NCBI GenBank assembly: GCA_045594025.1
Contig: JAZNXS010000001.1
Span: forward strand, 1-64,000
DNA: 64,000 nucleotides
Reading direction: 5' to 3'
Source of the DNA: Scatosoma sp045594025
GTDB lineage: Bacteria; Bacillota; Clostridia; Christensenellales; Borkfalkiaceae
Below are positions 16,142 through 25,659 of this stretch, piece after piece. The position numbers were made by a program, and so were the translations under genes. Each line of letters starts with the position of its first letter. The first letter of the stretch is position 1. The notes under the pieces were generated by a model, which searched no databases, was not told where the DNA came from, and saw only the letters and a program-made list of their open reading frames with translations.

Positions 16142-16594
16142 TTATCTCATGAACTCCGTAATTTTTGCCACTACTTTTTCTGCGCCTTGATTATCGGTAC
16201 AAACCACCAACAATGTATCGTCGCCGGCAACTGAACCAACAATCTCTTCACAGTTGAATTTATCCACGACAGCACCTGCATTTGCGCCGTTACCCGTCAA
16301 CGTTTTGATAACCACTAAATTTTGCGCCGCCTTTACAGCGATTACACAGTCGCGGAACAAGCTCTTCATCTTCGGGGAAATCTCACTATCGTTCTCGTTT
16401 ATGTATGCGTAACGATACTTTTTCTCAATACCTGCTACCTTAAACAAATGCAAATCACGGATATCGCGAGAAATCGTTGCCTGCGTAACTACGTAGTTTA
16501 ATTGATTGAGTTCTTCACAAAGCTCTTCTTGTGTTTCAATCTCCTTTTGCGAAATGATTTCCAAAATTTTTGCATGACGCGCCGATCTTAACAT
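16142..16594 (-). CDS. argR: Arginine repressor ArgR
   Basis: A 150-residue hexameric arginine-responsive regulator. The N-terminal winged helix covers about residues 1-70 (IETQEELCEELNQ, then TQATISRDIRDL). The C-terminal oligomerisation and arginine-binding domain covers about 80-150, with GDDTLLVVC. No arginine biosynthesis gene is in the window. The placement between nadK and recN is the conserved genomic order. Confidence 0.95.
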   Translation of the reverse strand: MLRSARHAKILEIISQKEIETQEELCEELNQLNYVVTQATISRDIRDLHLFKVAGIEKKYRYAYINENDSEISPKMKSLFRDCVIAVKAAQNLVVIKTLTGNGANAGAVVDKFNCEEIVGSVAGDDTLLVVCTDNQGAEKVVAKITEFMR

Positions 16595-16607
16595 ACTCTT
16601 CTCCTTA

Positions 16608-17414
16608 TCATCCGTTTAATTTGTTTCTTACTCTAGCAAAAAAGTCCTTGCCGTCTTTTACAGGAAAATCTGCCGTGAACGGCGCTTTTTTAATATGAAC
16701 GACGGTATTTTGCTGCAATGCCGCTATCACTCTACCGTCCGAAAGCACGATTGCGTTGCCTTTCTTGACGGTAACCGTAAACTCATCAGTGTCCGAAAAG
16801 ACAATCGGTCTTGCGCGCATTGAAAACGCGCAAATCGGCGTCATCATGACCACGGGTACTTCGGGAGTTAAAATAGCGCCGCCTGCCGAAAGCGAATATG
16901 CCGTCGAACCCGTAGGCGTACATATCAACACACCGTCGCCTGCGATTTCCGTCTTACCCTCCTTAGTTTGAACCTCTAAGGATAAGATTTGCGTAGCCGC
17001 CGCAGAAATCAAACTATTATCCCGTTGTATTGCAAATTCATTTAAGGAATAGTAAACCTTTTCGCCGACCGTCACTTGCAGAATGCTACGTTTTAAAATC
17101 TTGCAACATCCCTTTTCAAGCGCAGAAAGCAATTCCTTTACGCTTTCACGTTCGTCTTTTTCATATTCTGTCAAAAAGCCCAACGTGCCGTAATTGATAC
17201 CGATTACCTTAATGCCTTTTTGCGCAGCAGGTACGGCTGCGTGCAAAATCGCTCCATCGCCGCCGAGGACCAGCACAACGTCTACCCCATCTATCTCCTT
17301 ATGGGACGAAAATTGAACGGTTTCATACCCGGAATTTTCTAAAAATCGAATAATTTCCTCTAGAGCTTCCGTTGTTCCTACTTTTGTAATTTTTCCAAGC
17401 ACACCGATTTTCAT
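16608..17414 (-). CDS. nadK: NAD kinase
   Basis: A 268-residue ATP-NAD kinase that makes NADP. Motifs are GGDGAILHA (about residues 52-60), NYGTLGFLTE (about 74-83) and TPTGSTAYSLSAGG (about 167-180). It lies between tlyA and argR with 13- and 26-nt gaps, in one transcription unit. Length and motifs are normal. Confidence 0.95.
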   Translation of the reverse strand: MKIGVLGKITKVGTTEALEEIIRFLENSGYETVQFSSHKEIDGVDVVLVLGGDGAILHAAVPAAQKGIKVIGINYGTLGFLTEYEKDERESVKELLSALEKGCCKILKRSILQVTVGEKVYYSLNEFAIQRDNSLISAAATQILSLEVQTKEGKTEIAGDGVLICTPTGSTAYSLSAGGAILTPEVPVVMMTPICAFSMRARPIVFSDTDEFTVTVKKGNAIVLSDGRVIAALQQNTVVHIKKAPFTADFPVKDGKDFFARVRNKLNG

Positions 17415-17440
17415 CTTTTCTTCTCCAGTACTTGTTTTAT

Positions 17441-18232
17441 CTACACTAACTCTCCCAAAGAGTTGCTTTTTACCAGTCTTTGGACTTCTTCCACAATTTG
17501 AGAAGCCATTTTCGCGCCGTTATAATCAGGTTTACAATACAAAACGTATTCGATATTTTTCCCTTTGCGAATGGGCGCGTTCGTAATGCCGTGCGGATAT
17601 AATCCGCTTTGCGATAAATATCCTAGCACCTTTTCCACGATCCCTGCATGCGCGGAAGGCGTTACAATACCGCTTTTACCGATATGTTTTTTCTCGCACT
17701 CGAATTGCGGCTTTATCAACACAATCGCAAAACCATTCGGCGTTAAAAGTTCCTTGATTACGGGAAATATCAAACGCAGAGATATAAAACTGACGTCCGT
17801 CACAATCCCCTCAATATCCTCGTTAAAATCCGATTTCGTTAAATAACGGGCGTTTGTATTCTCCATTTGAATAATACGCTCGTCGTCCAAAAGACTTTCA
17901 TGCAAAAGGCTCTCGCCGACATCTATGGTATATACCCTTTTCGCACCGTTTTGCAGCAGGCAATCGGTAAAACCGCCCGTACTTGCGCCGATATCCGCAA
18001 ACGTTTTTCCTTGGCAAGAGACAGGAAAACTCTTCAACGCGCGATCCAGCTTATAACCACCGTTGGAAACAAAGGATTCCGTCGCCTCGATAAAGGTGAT
18101 TACGTCCGAATCTTTAATCTCCGCCTTCGCCTTGACCGTCTTTCCGTTTACAAGCACCAAGCCCTTTTCTATCGCTTCCGCCGCTTTTGTTCGCGACCCG
18201 AATTTTTCTGCAAAAAACTTATCTGCTCTCAT
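17441..18232 (-). CDS. tlyA: TlyA-family rRNA 2'-O-methyltransferase (hemolysin A-like)
   Basis: A 263-residue protein. An N-terminal S4 RNA-binding domain (about residues 1-60) is followed by an FtsJ-like SAM domain with DIGASTGGFTDCLLQ (about 80-94) and TDVSFISLRLI. Relatives methylate rRNA cytidines at the 2'-O position; the hemolysin name is historical. It overlaps dxs by 4 nt (ATGA type), so the two are translationally coupled. Confidence 0.93.
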   Translation of the reverse strand: MRADKFFAEKFGSRTKAAEAIEKGLVLVNGKTVKAKAEIKDSDVITFIEATESFVSNGGYKLDRALKSFPVSCQGKTFADIGASTGGFTDCLLQNGAKRVYTIDVGESLLHESLLDDERIIQMENTNARYLTKSDFNEDIEGIVTDVSFISLRLIFPVIKELLTPNGFAIVLIKPQFECEKKHIGKSGIVTPSAHAGIVEKVLGYLSQSGLYPHGITNAPIRKGKNIEYVLYCKPDYNGAKMASQIVEEVQRLVKSNSLGELV

Positions 18233-19953
18233 GAAAGAATACTCTTGATATATTCTTGAATTTCCACACAGTTTACGCCGTATTTGCCTTGTAATTCCGC
18301 AACGCCGCCCTGTGGAATAAATTCATCTTTATACGCAAAATTTTTGATTTTACAAGCTTTTCCGCTGCTTATAAGCGCTCCGCACACCATCGAGCCAAAG
18401 CCACCGAGAAATACGTTATCTTCCAAGGTAATCACGTGTTCGCTTTGCAACGTATTTAAAAACTCGTTATCCAAAGGCTTCACAAAACGTGCGTTGACTA
18501 CGTTAAAATCCATGCCTTCCTTTTGCAAGTTTTGCAGAATTTTCATCGCAATTACAAGGCAACGTTCCCCCGTCGCCAACACTGTGACTTTTTCATTCCC
18601 TCTATGCAGATACTCCCATTTTCCGATTTCGATTTCCGAGTTTTCCCCTTCGAAGACCACTCTGCCTGCTCGAGGATAACGAATCGCCAAAGGATGGGGA
18701 TAACTTGCGCTAAATTCCAACATTTTCGCAAGTTCTTCCGTATCTTTGGGAACGGCAATCGCCAGATTGGGTATCAAAGACAAATAGGATAAATCAAAAA
18801 CACCTTGATGCGTCTCGCCATCTGCCCCGGAAATCCCGGCTCTATCAATACAGAAAGTAACGGGCATATCCTGCGCGCAAACGTCGTGGATAATTTCATC
18901 GAATGCACGCTGCAAAAACGTGGAATAGATCGCATAATAAGGTTTCAAACCGCCTGCGCCCATTGAAGCGCAAAGTACGGACGCGTTTTCCTCGCAAATC
19001 CCAACGTCAAAAGCGCGTTCGGGATACTGCGCAAAAAATTCGCTTAATCCAAGCGCTTCTTTCATCGCAGCGGAAACCACCGTAATTTTCTTGTTATCTT
19101 TCGCCAGCTTGCAAAGCTTTTCCCCTAATACCTCGGAATATTCTTTCTGCTTCGCTGCCCCCACGGGCGGGACACCGTGGGTATGTGTGGGATGTTCTTC
19201 GCTAAATTCGTAGCCTTTCCCTTTTTTCGTAACAATATGCAATAAAACCGAGCCGTTTTGAAGCTTTTCCTTCGCCTCCGACATCGCATCCAGCATTTCG
19301 TCTAAATCGTTGCCGTTTTTCACGCCCATATAAGTAAGTCCAAAGGATTCCAGTAAGCGAATATTCTCTTCCTTGCCGTTTTCCTTGATTTGGTTTATTA
19401 TGTCATACATACCACCTACCGTAGGCGAGATGGACATACCGTTATCATTGAGAATAATTAATACGTTCGTATTTAAAATTTTCAAACTGCTAAGCGCTTC
19501 GTATACCAAGCCGTTATTAAACGAGCCGTCCCCGATATAGGCGATTACGTTACGCTGTTCCCCAAGCAAATCCCTTGCTTTGGCAAGCCCGATTGCTGCA
19601 GAGACAGAAGTGCCTGCGTGCCCAGTATCATAACAATCGTAAATACTTTCCGTACGCTTAGGAAAGCCCGAAATTCCGCCCGATTGACGGAGGGTTGAAA
19701 ATCTGTCCAAGCGGCCGCTAAGCAGCTTATATGTGTAGCATTGATGCCCTACGTCGAAGACAATTTTATCGTTGGGGAAATCGAATACATAAAAAAGCGC
19801 CACCGTAGATTCCACTGCGCCAAGATTTGAGGCAAGATGCCCTCCGTATTGCGTAACGGTATCATAGATGATATTCCTGATTTCGTCACACAGAACGTTA
19901 AGTTCATTCTTCGTGCACTTTTTTATCTGTTCGGGACGTATTTTTTCCAACAT
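18229..19953 (-). CDS. dxs: 1-deoxy-D-xylulose-5-phosphate synthase
   Basis: A 574-residue TPP enzyme that joins pyruvate and glyceraldehyde-3-phosphate, the first step of the MEP isoprenoid pathway. The TPP motif is GDGSFNNGLVYEALSSL...LNDN (about residues 140-175), followed by HTHGVPP and the transketolase pyrimidine domain with DRAGISGADGETHQG. It is about 40-60 residues shorter than the common 620-residue form, mainly in the region between the first two domains. This short form is seen in some Clostridia. It is coupled with ispA upstream. Confidence 0.94.
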   Translation of the reverse strand: MLEKIRPEQIKKCTKNELNVLCDEIRNIIYDTVTQYGGHLASNLGAVESTVALFYVFDFPNDKIVFDVGHQCYTYKLLSGRLDRFSTLRQSGGISGFPKRTESIYDCYDTGHAGTSVSAAIGLAKARDLLGEQRNVIAYIGDGSFNNGLVYEALSSLKILNTNVLIILNDNGMSISPTVGGMYDIINQIKENGKEENIRLLESFGLTYMGVKNGNDLDEMLDAMSEAKEKLQNGSVLLHIVTKKGKGYEFSEEHPTHTHGVPPVGAAKQKEYSEVLGEKLCKLAKDNKKITVVSAAMKEALGLSEFFAQYPERAFDVGICEENASVLCASMGAGGLKPYYAIYSTFLQRAFDEIIHDVCAQDMPVTFCIDRAGISGADGETHQGVFDLSYLSLIPNLAIAVPKDTEELAKMLEFSASYPHPLAIRYPRAGRVVFEGENSEIEIGKWEYLHRGNEKVTVLATGERCLVIAMKILQNLQKEGMDFNVVNARFVKPLDNEFLNTLQSEHVITLEDNVFLGGFGSMVCGALISSGKACKIKNFAYKDEFIPQGGVAELQGKYGVNCVEIQEYIKSILS

Positions 19954-19979
19954 GATGTGTTTCCCCTATTATCTATTCC

Positions 19980-20861
19980 TCAATTCTTTCTTGAGAGCAC
20001 ATTATCTACCAATGCGCATAAAAACGAAGTATCCCCGTTGATACCTTCCAACACCGTTCTGCAATCCTCTGCGCACATATCTGCGCGAAGCTTTGCGCCT
20101 TCCAGCCCATATAAACGAATGCAGGTCAGTTTATTTTTACCGCTATCCTTGCCAACGTTCTTACCCATCGAGTCAAAATCTCCCGTAACGTCGAGAATGT
20201 CGTCCGTCATCTGGAAAAGTTGGCCAAGCAGCTTGCCGAACGTTTCAAATTCCATATAATTTTTGCCGTCTTTTAAAATACTTGCCATCGCAACGGGCGC
20301 AAGCAGTAATTTACCCGTCTTATGCTCGTCAACGTATTTTAAATCATCTTCCGAAACGTCACAGTCCTGCTCAGAAAAATATATATCCGCCGATTGCCCT
20401 GCAATCATGCCGCGAATCCCTGCGCATTCGTTCAGAAATTTAGCCGCAAGCGCGTACTTTTCTCCTTTCATACTCTCTTGAATACAGATTGCGTACGCCT
20501 CATTTAACAACCCATCGCCAGCCAAAATCGCATTGGCTTCGCCGTATACTTTATGATTCGTAAGCTTTCCGCGGCGAAAATCATCATTATCCATCGCCGG
20601 TAAATCATCGTGTATCAACGAGTAGGTATGAATCATCTCCAACGCAAGCGCAAACGGAAGTATTTCCTCCATAGCTACGCTCAGCGTATCCGCGCAAGCA
20701 AGCGCAAGCACGGGACGAATCCTCTTACCGCCGCTAAGTAGACTATAGCGCATGCTCTCCCCAAGCAAAGTCGGCTTGGTTTGCAATTTATCCATATAAT
20801 TTTGTGCATAATCCTCAAACGTTTTGAGGTAACGCGCATAGCGAAGACGATAGTCGCTCAA
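19980..20861 (-). CDS. ispA: Farnesyl/geranyl diphosphate synthase
   Basis: A 293-residue trans-prenyltransferase that condenses IPP with allylic diphosphates. The first aspartate-rich motif is DDLPAMDNDD (about residues 89-98) and the second is TDDILD (about 217-222); GGKRIRP is near the N-terminus. Chain length cannot be fixed from sequence alone. In most Clostridia xseA and xseB precede ispA; here folD precedes it directly. Confidence 0.93.
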   Translation of the reverse strand: MSDYRLRYARYLKTFEDYAQNYMDKLQTKPTLLGESMRYSLLSGGKRIRPVLALACADTLSVAMEEILPFALALEMIHTYSLIHDDLPAMDNDDFRRGKLTNHKVYGEANAILAGDGLLNEAYAICIQESMKGEKYALAAKFLNECAGIRGMIAGQSADIYFSEQDCDVSEDDLKYVDEHKTGKLLLAPVAMASILKDGKNYMEFETFGKLLGQLFQMTDDILDVTGDFDSMGKNVGKDSGKNKLTCIRLYGLEGAKLRADMCAEDCRTVLEGINGDTSFLCALVDNVLSRKN

Positions 20862-20886
20862 ATCTCTTCACTCTCCTTATCTTCGT

Positions 20887-21717
20887 TTACTTACATTGAA
20901 ATCGACGGTACGTGTTGTACATTAACATCGTAATCGTCATTGGCCCAACCCCACCGGGTACGGGGGTAATATATGCCGTTTTTTCCTTTACGTTTTCAAA
21001 ATCCACGTCACCGCAGAGTTTCCCTTCCTCGTTACGGTTAATGCCTACGTCGATGACCACGGCGTTCTCTTTAACCATATCCGCCGTAACAAATCCCGCT
21101 TTCCCTACTGCAGTAATCAATATATCCGCTTGTTTACAATGCTCTTTCAGATTTTTCGTTTTACTATGACAGACAGTAACAGTCGCATTTGCGTTTAAAA
21201 GCAACATTGCCATAGGCTTCCCTACCGTCTCGCTTCTGCCGAGCACTACGGCGTGCTTACCGGAAACGTCAATGCCTTCATGCTCCAAGATTTTCATGAC
21301 GCCAAGCGGCGTACAAGCAACAACCTCTTCCTTATGCTGCATCAAAAGCCCTAAATTCTGCGCGGAAAAGCCGTCTACGTCCTTTTCATAAGGAATATGC
21401 GTGGACGCCGCCTCAGAATCTAAATGCTTCGGCAATGGCAACTGTAATAAAATCCCATCCACGTCATTGTCCTGCGCTAGCTTGTCCAAAAGCGCTTCCA
21501 GCTCATCTTGCGTAGCATCGACAGGCAACTCGTACGAATAGGAACGAATGCCTAATTCGCCGCAAGCCTTGATTTTATTGCGAACGTAAACACGGGACGC
21601 AGGATCTTCTCCAACGATGATCACTGCAAGCCCCGGTTTTTTGTCTGACTGTTCAATTTTATTTCTCAGCTCTGCGCGCAGCTCTGCCGCGATTGCCTTT
21701 CCATCTATAATTTTCAT
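20887..21717 (-). CDS. folD: Methylenetetrahydrofolate dehydrogenase/cyclohydrolase FolD
   Basis: A 276-residue bifunctional enzyme of one-carbon metabolism. The catalytic Lys lies in YVRNKIKACGELGI, with DGILLQLPLPKHL, the NADP loop GRSETVGKPMAMLL and a terminal PVPGGVGPMTI. All family motifs are intact. It lies 15 nt after nusB. Confidence 0.96.
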   Translation of the reverse strand: MKIIDGKAIAAELRAELRNKIEQSDKKPGLAVIIVGEDPASRVYVRNKIKACGELGIRSYSYELPVDATQDELEALLDKLAQDNDVDGILLQLPLPKHLDSEAASTHIPYEKDVDGFSAQNLGLLMQHKEEVVACTPLGVMKILEHEGIDVSGKHAVVLGRSETVGKPMAMLLLNANATVTVCHSKTKNLKEHCKQADILITAVGKAGFVTADMVKENAVVIDVGINRNEEGKLCGDVDFENVKEKTAYITPVPGGVGPMTITMLMYNTYRRFQCK

Positions 21718-21732
21718 ACGATGCCCCGACGC

Positions 21733-22125
21733 TTACTTATTGATTACGCCCGCTAAAACGCCGTTTACAAAATCAGCGCTAGTATCTGTGGAATATTTAC
21801 GGGCAAGCCCTGCCGCTTCCGAAACGGAAACTACAGGCGGAATATCGTCGAAATACTTAATTTCCGCCATCGCAATCAACAAAATGCTCTTATCCGTAGG
21901 ATTAATACGGTCTGCTCTATAATGGTGACAGGCATCCTCGATACCCGAAATCAATTCGTCGTAATTCTTCTCCACTGCAGACATTAACTGCAATGCAAAA
22001 GCACGGTCTTCATCGACCAAAGCAAACTGCTTAAATACTTTCTTTTGCAAGTTTTCTTCGTAATCGGTATTAAATTGGCGCGCAAAAATAATATTCAGCG
22101 CTGCTTCTCTGGCTGTACTTCTCAT
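21733..22125 (-). CDS. nusB: Transcription antitermination factor NusB
   Basis: A 130-residue all-helical NusB that binds rRNA boxA with NusE/S10. It shows the typical start RSTAREAALNIIFARQF and ends with ARKYSTDTSADFVNGVLAGV. The ATG of MRSTAR is chosen because GGAGTG lies 4-5 nt upstream; a GTG two codons earlier overlaps that site. A hairpin (22144-22174) separates it from asp23. Confidence 0.93.
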   Translation of the reverse strand: MRSTAREAALNIIFARQFNTDYEENLQKKVFKQFALVDEDRAFALQLMSAVEKNYDELISGIEDACHHYRADRINPTDKSILLIAMAEIKYFDDIPPVVSVSEAAGLARKYSTDTSADFVNGVLAGVINK

Positions 22126-22184
22126 AATCACTCCGTAATAACGACGAAAAGCCTTCGCTAAGGAAGGATTTTCGCATTGTTTTT

Positions 22185-22583
22185 TTAATTTTGTTCTTTC
22201 TCTTCTTGAACCGCTTCAGGCGCTTCGTTTATACTTGCCTCTTTCTCCTGAGGCGCTTCTTCGCAGAATACTACGTCTAAAATATGCACGTTTACTTCCG
22301 CTACCTTGAAATGCGTCATATTTTCAACGCCCTGCTTTACCGATTGCTGAACGCGATAGGCAAGCTCGGGTACGTTATAGCCGTACTTTACAACTACGGA
22401 TACGTCTACGTATACGCCGTCCTTTTCTACAAACAGCGAAATAGCATTCTTTTTACCGTCTTCTTCAAAAACGGTCCCTTCTACTTCCGCTACCGCAAGG
22501 TTCACGATATTGCGAAGAATACCAACGTTATAAACGACTTTTCCACTCTCTTTACCGTTCGAGGTTAATTTAAAATTCGACAT
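22185..22583 (-). CDS. Asp23/Gls24 family envelope-stress protein
   Basis: A 132-residue Asp23-domain protein with the family core GKVVYNVGILRNIVNLAVAEVEG and VDVSVVVKYGYNVPELAYRVQQSVKQGVE, and an acidic Glu-rich tail. Asp23 proteins in Firmicutes are membrane-tethered or linked to envelope homeostasis; the exact role is unclear. Placement between spoIIIAH and nusB is the standard Clostridia order. It has its own promoter and an AAGGAG site. Confidence 0.9.
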   Translation of the reverse strand: MSNFKLTSNGKESGKVVYNVGILRNIVNLAVAEVEGTVFEEDGKKNAISLFVEKDGVYVDVSVVVKYGYNVPELAYRVQQSVKQGVENMTHFKVAEVNVHILDVVFCEEAPQEKEASINEAPEAVQEEKEQN

Positions 22584-22615
22584 TCGAAAAAATCTCCTTA
22601 TAATATGTCGTTACT

Positions 22616-22644
22616 ATTATAACATATCTTTTCGAATATTTCTA
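22616..22644 (-). promoter_or_regulatory. Promoter ahead of the asp23-nusB-folD unit
   Basis: Minus strand: perfect TATAAT (22616-22621), a 17-bp spacer and TAGAAA (22639-22644, four of six matches). The leader of about 30 nt ends in an AAGGAG site. Confidence 0.5.
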
Positions 22645-22674
22645 CTGTTTTACAAATATTTTCTACGCTTTTTT

Positions 22675-23163
22675 TTAGCTTTCCGCATAAACGGGCATGA
22701 TAATTACGTTTCCGGCAACAATTCCCGTTTCCCCTTTCATCATGCTATAAATCGAAAGCGCCGTATCGTAATTCAATTCTGCCGAGTTGATAAACACGTT
22801 AACGTTATCCGAATCTGCGGAAACCGAAACGACCGCGTCCGAAAATCCAAGGGATTTTACCATGTTCTCTAAAATGAGTTCCTTTTCCATCGCCGCTACA
22901 ATTTCCATCTTCATTTCCGTTGCTTCTTCGTACTTTTCTTCGCCCACTTCATACAGCGCAATTACGCTATCCAACTGGAGCAGTTCTTCGTTACGGGTAG
23001 CCGTACGTTCCGAACGATACGTGGTGAAATAGTTCGCCGTCGTTACGCCGTCATCCGCCGAAGAAACGTTTGTCGAAGTTGCGAAAATAAAGTTAAAAAC
23101 CGCCGTAACCGCAAGCAACAACACCAACGAGGACATCAAAATAACTTTCTTTTTGTTTGACAT
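22675..23163 (-). CDS. spoIIIAH: Stage III sporulation protein AH
   Basis: A 162-residue mother-cell membrane protein whose extracellular domain pairs with forespore SpoIIQ to form the feeding-tube channel. One N-terminal helix (about residues 8-28) is followed by a helical stretch and the ring-building C-terminal domain (about 85-160), with conserved NMVKSLGFSDAVVSV and VNVFINSAEL. It is the last gene of the spoIIIA operon. Confidence 0.92.
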   Translation of the reverse strand: MSNKKKVILMSSLVLLLAVTAVFNFIFATSTNVSSADDGVTTANYFTTYRSERTATRNEELLQLDSVIALYEVGEEKYEEATEMKMEIVAAMEKELILENMVKSLGFSDAVVSVSADSDNVNVFINSAELNYDTALSIYSMMKGETGIVAGNVIIMPVYAES

Positions 23164-23167
23164 AATT

Positions 23168-23566
23168 TTATCTCCTTTTTACTCTTTTTTTTAAATAAAC
23201 TTTAACCGCTTTTTCCTCCGTTCCGAGCGCCGCGGCTACCGCCTCCCGAACGTTCATCACTACGCGCAAATCTTTTGCGCCGTCACAGACGACCACTACG
23301 TTTGTTATCTTTCCGTCGGATTCCCCAACGATCACGTTTGCGTCGCCTACTCCGTCGATTTCTTCCAAAAGCCGCATGACTTTTATCTCCGCTTCCGTCG
23401 CGCCAAGCGACGCCGCTTCCTGTGCGTCTTCCGTATGGAAAATTTGCCAAGCCGAGAGCAGCAACACCACACCCAGCGCACATACCAACACAATATCCTT
23501 CACTCGTCCGTCCACTTTTTTTAGCGCACGTTGTATCGTCGTTTTTTCCTTTAACTCCTTACTCAA
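23168..23566 (-). CDS. spoIIIAG: Stage III sporulation protein AG
   Basis: A 132-residue ring-forming channel subunit with one transmembrane helix and a ring-building motif domain ending VVVVCDGAKDLRVVMNVREAVAAALG. I favour a TTG start (23564-23566, MSKELKEK...), because GAGGTG lies just upstream of it; a GTG four codons earlier would overlap that site. The gene overlaps the end of spoIIIAF by a few nucleotides. Confidence 0.88.
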   Translation of the reverse strand: MSKELKEKTTIQRALKKVDGRVKDIVLVCALGVVLLLSAWQIFHTEDAQEAASLGATEAEIKVMRLLEEIDGVGDANVIVGESDGKITNVVVVCDGAKDLRVVMNVREAVAAALGTEEKAVKVYLKKRVKRR

Positions 23567-24041
23567 TTTGCACCTCACTGCAATAATTTTTGCGTAAGTA
23601 CTCCATCATTTCGCTTACTACCTCCTCTTCCGCTTTTTTCATAAGTTCAACGCAAATTCGAATGATTTTTATCTCATCGAAATCGTTGTACTTCCCATCG
23701 TTTTCCCATAAAAGTGTAATCTCTACGGGAATACCGTACTTGGCGCGAATCTCCTCTTCCAAGGAAATCTCTGCGTCCCGTACCCGCATTTCACTGTAAT
23801 ACTTTATGAAGGTTTCTTGCCCATCTATGACAGATTGTTTAAAAAATGTCGGCAAATTTTCCACGCTTTGCTGTTTCGCTTGTTTTTGAAAAAACGTAAG
23901 CACGGGCGCAATGATCGCCAAAACGCAAACCATTCTCGAAACCGCTTTGATAACAGGCGCCGTTTTCCCTTCGGGAAGTATAGCGGTAAGCAGAGCCGAT
24001 AATAGCACTGCGCCGATTACACTTAATAAGTATTCGTTCAA
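23559..24041 (-). CDS. spoIIIAF: Stage III sporulation protein AF
   Basis: A 160-residue protein with two N-terminal transmembrane helices (about residues 5-22 and 34-52) and a soluble C-terminal ring-building-like domain, as in SpoIIIAF. It overlaps spoIIIAE by 4 nt and spoIIIAG by 8 nt, indicating tight translational coupling. Confidence 0.88.
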   Translation of the reverse strand: MNEYLLSVIGAVLLSALLTAILPEGKTAPVIKAVSRMVCVLAIIAPVLTFFQKQAKQQSVENLPTFFKQSVIDGQETFIKYYSEMRVRDAEISLEEEIRAKYGIPVEITLLWENDGKYNDFDEIKIIRICVELMKKAEEEVVSEMMEYLRKNYCSEVQIE

Positions 24042-25237
24042 AATAGAGCCTCCGAAGAATAAATCATCAACATAATCGTCAAGAAATATAAAAACGCCGT
24101 AAATAACAATCCAGCCGTGCAGTAATTCAAATTTTCCGCAGTTTCTCCTAAAAAATCGGATATTCGGCTTTCTCCAAAGGGTTGTGTAATCGCTGCCGTA
24201 ATCCGCAAAAGCAGATTGACCGCAATCAATAACGTAAGCGGTTCAAACACTACCGCCAACATCAAAAATATACTCATACTCCCCAGCGAATTTTTGATTA
24301 GAACACTACCTGCTACCGCCAAATCAAATCCTCCGGACAAAAATCCGCCGACAATCGGAATCCCGTTCCCTATCGCGTATTTTGCAGCGCGCCTGACAAT
24401 TCCGTCGTAATTTGCCGCTGTAATGCCTTGTAAAGTAAAAAATATCCCAAACGCTGAAATGCAGACGCCGATTATCCATTTATTTATACTTTTGAAAAAA
24501 GCATTAAACTTGCTGATTTTTAGCTCGTTTGTCAGGTTTGCAATCATCGAAAATACAATGATGGTCAGCGTAATCGGAAATACAACGGAATAAATCACCG
24601 AGACGATATTCGTGGCGAAAAAGCCGACCGCAGGACGGCATACCGCCGCTGTCAAACTGCCGCCGCTTGCCGCCATCAACGTCAGCATTAGCGGAAATAC
24701 GATTTGCATTTGCTCTTGCATTGCCGCAACCCCCTCCTTCGCACTTTGGAAACATTCCGTCAGCACGGCAATTAACGGTATCAATGCCGCTGCGTAGGTA
24801 ATCAAAAATACCATTCCCGAAGTTGTACGCGCATTTGAGCTGCTTTTCATTGTGGAAATCAATCCTGAAAGCAACGTGATCGCCATAATACACGCAAACG
24901 CGGGCAAAACGCTGTATATCTTGGAAAACAACACTTTTAGCAGTGAATTTCCTACGTTTTCATAATCAATTGCATCCTCTTTTATGTAATTCACTAGGCG
25001 TTCCGCTACGCTTTGATTGGTAAACGCGCCCAACTTGTCCACGTAAGCCTGTAGTGCCTTTATATCAAGCTGCTGTAATAGTTCCGAAACAGATTCATTT
25101 AAGGTATCTTCTACCGAGTCCGCATGCGCAAAATATATCGGCATTTCCATAAAAAATACCATTATGCATAAACTTATAAAAATCAGCGCGATTATTAAAC
25201 CTGTTTTTCTTCGATCTTTCCAACCAAATCTATTCAT
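24038..25237 (-). CDS. spoIIIAE: Stage III sporulation protein AE
   Basis: A 399-residue polytopic protein with a signal-like start, an extracytoplasmic N-terminal part and about seven transmembrane helices in the C-terminal two-thirds. SpoIIIAE is the transporter-like subunit of the SpoIIIA-SpoIIQ complex. It overlaps spoIIIAD and spoIIIAF by 4 nt each. Length is normal. Confidence 0.92.
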   Translation of the reverse strand: MNRFGWKDRRKTGLIIALIFISLCIMVFFMEMPIYFAHADSVEDTLNESVSELLQQLDIKALQAYVDKLGAFTNQSVAERLVNYIKEDAIDYENVGNSLLKVLFSKIYSVLPAFACIMAITLLSGLISTMKSSSNARTTSGMVFLITYAAALIPLIAVLTECFQSAKEGVAAMQEQMQIVFPLMLTLMAASGGSLTAAVCRPAVGFFATNIVSVIYSVVFPITLTIIVFSMIANLTNELKISKFNAFFKSINKWIIGVCISAFGIFFTLQGITAANYDGIVRRAAKYAIGNGIPIVGGFLSGGFDLAVAGSVLIKNSLGSMSIFLMLAVVFEPLTLLIAVNLLLRITAAITQPFGESRISDFLGETAENLNYCTAGLLFTAFLYFLTIMLMIYSSEALF

Positions 25238-25629
25238 ATTAACTGTAAAAAACCACGTATTAACGTCAACAAGCTTTCAATAACCGGCAAGGATAGCATC
25301 ACAATGGTAATTTTACCGCCCAAAACCACTTTATCCGCAATGGAAGTACTGCCAAAGTCGTTTAAAATTCCTGCACCAAATTCAGCTAAATATCCAACGC
25401 CTACAATTTTTAATAGCAGTTTAATCAATCCGTTTTCAAGCCCTGTCATTTGCGCAATCGCTGTAAAAACAGTCAGTGTATTTTGTAACATATCAACAAG
25501 AAACATCAACATTACGATTACGCCGGTAACCGTTACGGCAAAAGACAATTCCGGCTTCGTCGGCTTTAATAAAACCGCAGATAACGTCGTGACGAATCCA
25601 ACGCCGATTATCTTAAATATTTCCGACAT
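25234..25629 (-). CDS. spoIIIAD: Stage III sporulation protein AD
   Basis: A 131-residue membrane protein with about four helices, beginning MSEIFKIIGVGFVTTLSAVLLKPTKPE and holding the AEFGAGILNDFGSTSIADKV block typical of SpoIIIAD. It overlaps spoIIIAE by 4 nt. Confidence 0.92.
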   Translation of the reverse strand: MSEIFKIIGVGFVTTLSAVLLKPTKPELSFAVTVTGVIVMLMFLVDMLQNTLTVFTAIAQMTGLENGLIKLLLKIVGVGYLAEFGAGILNDFGSTSIADKVVLGGKITIVMLSLPVIESLLTLIRGFLQLI

Positions 25630-25659
25630 ATCTCCCTCCTATTACGTCACACATAACAG

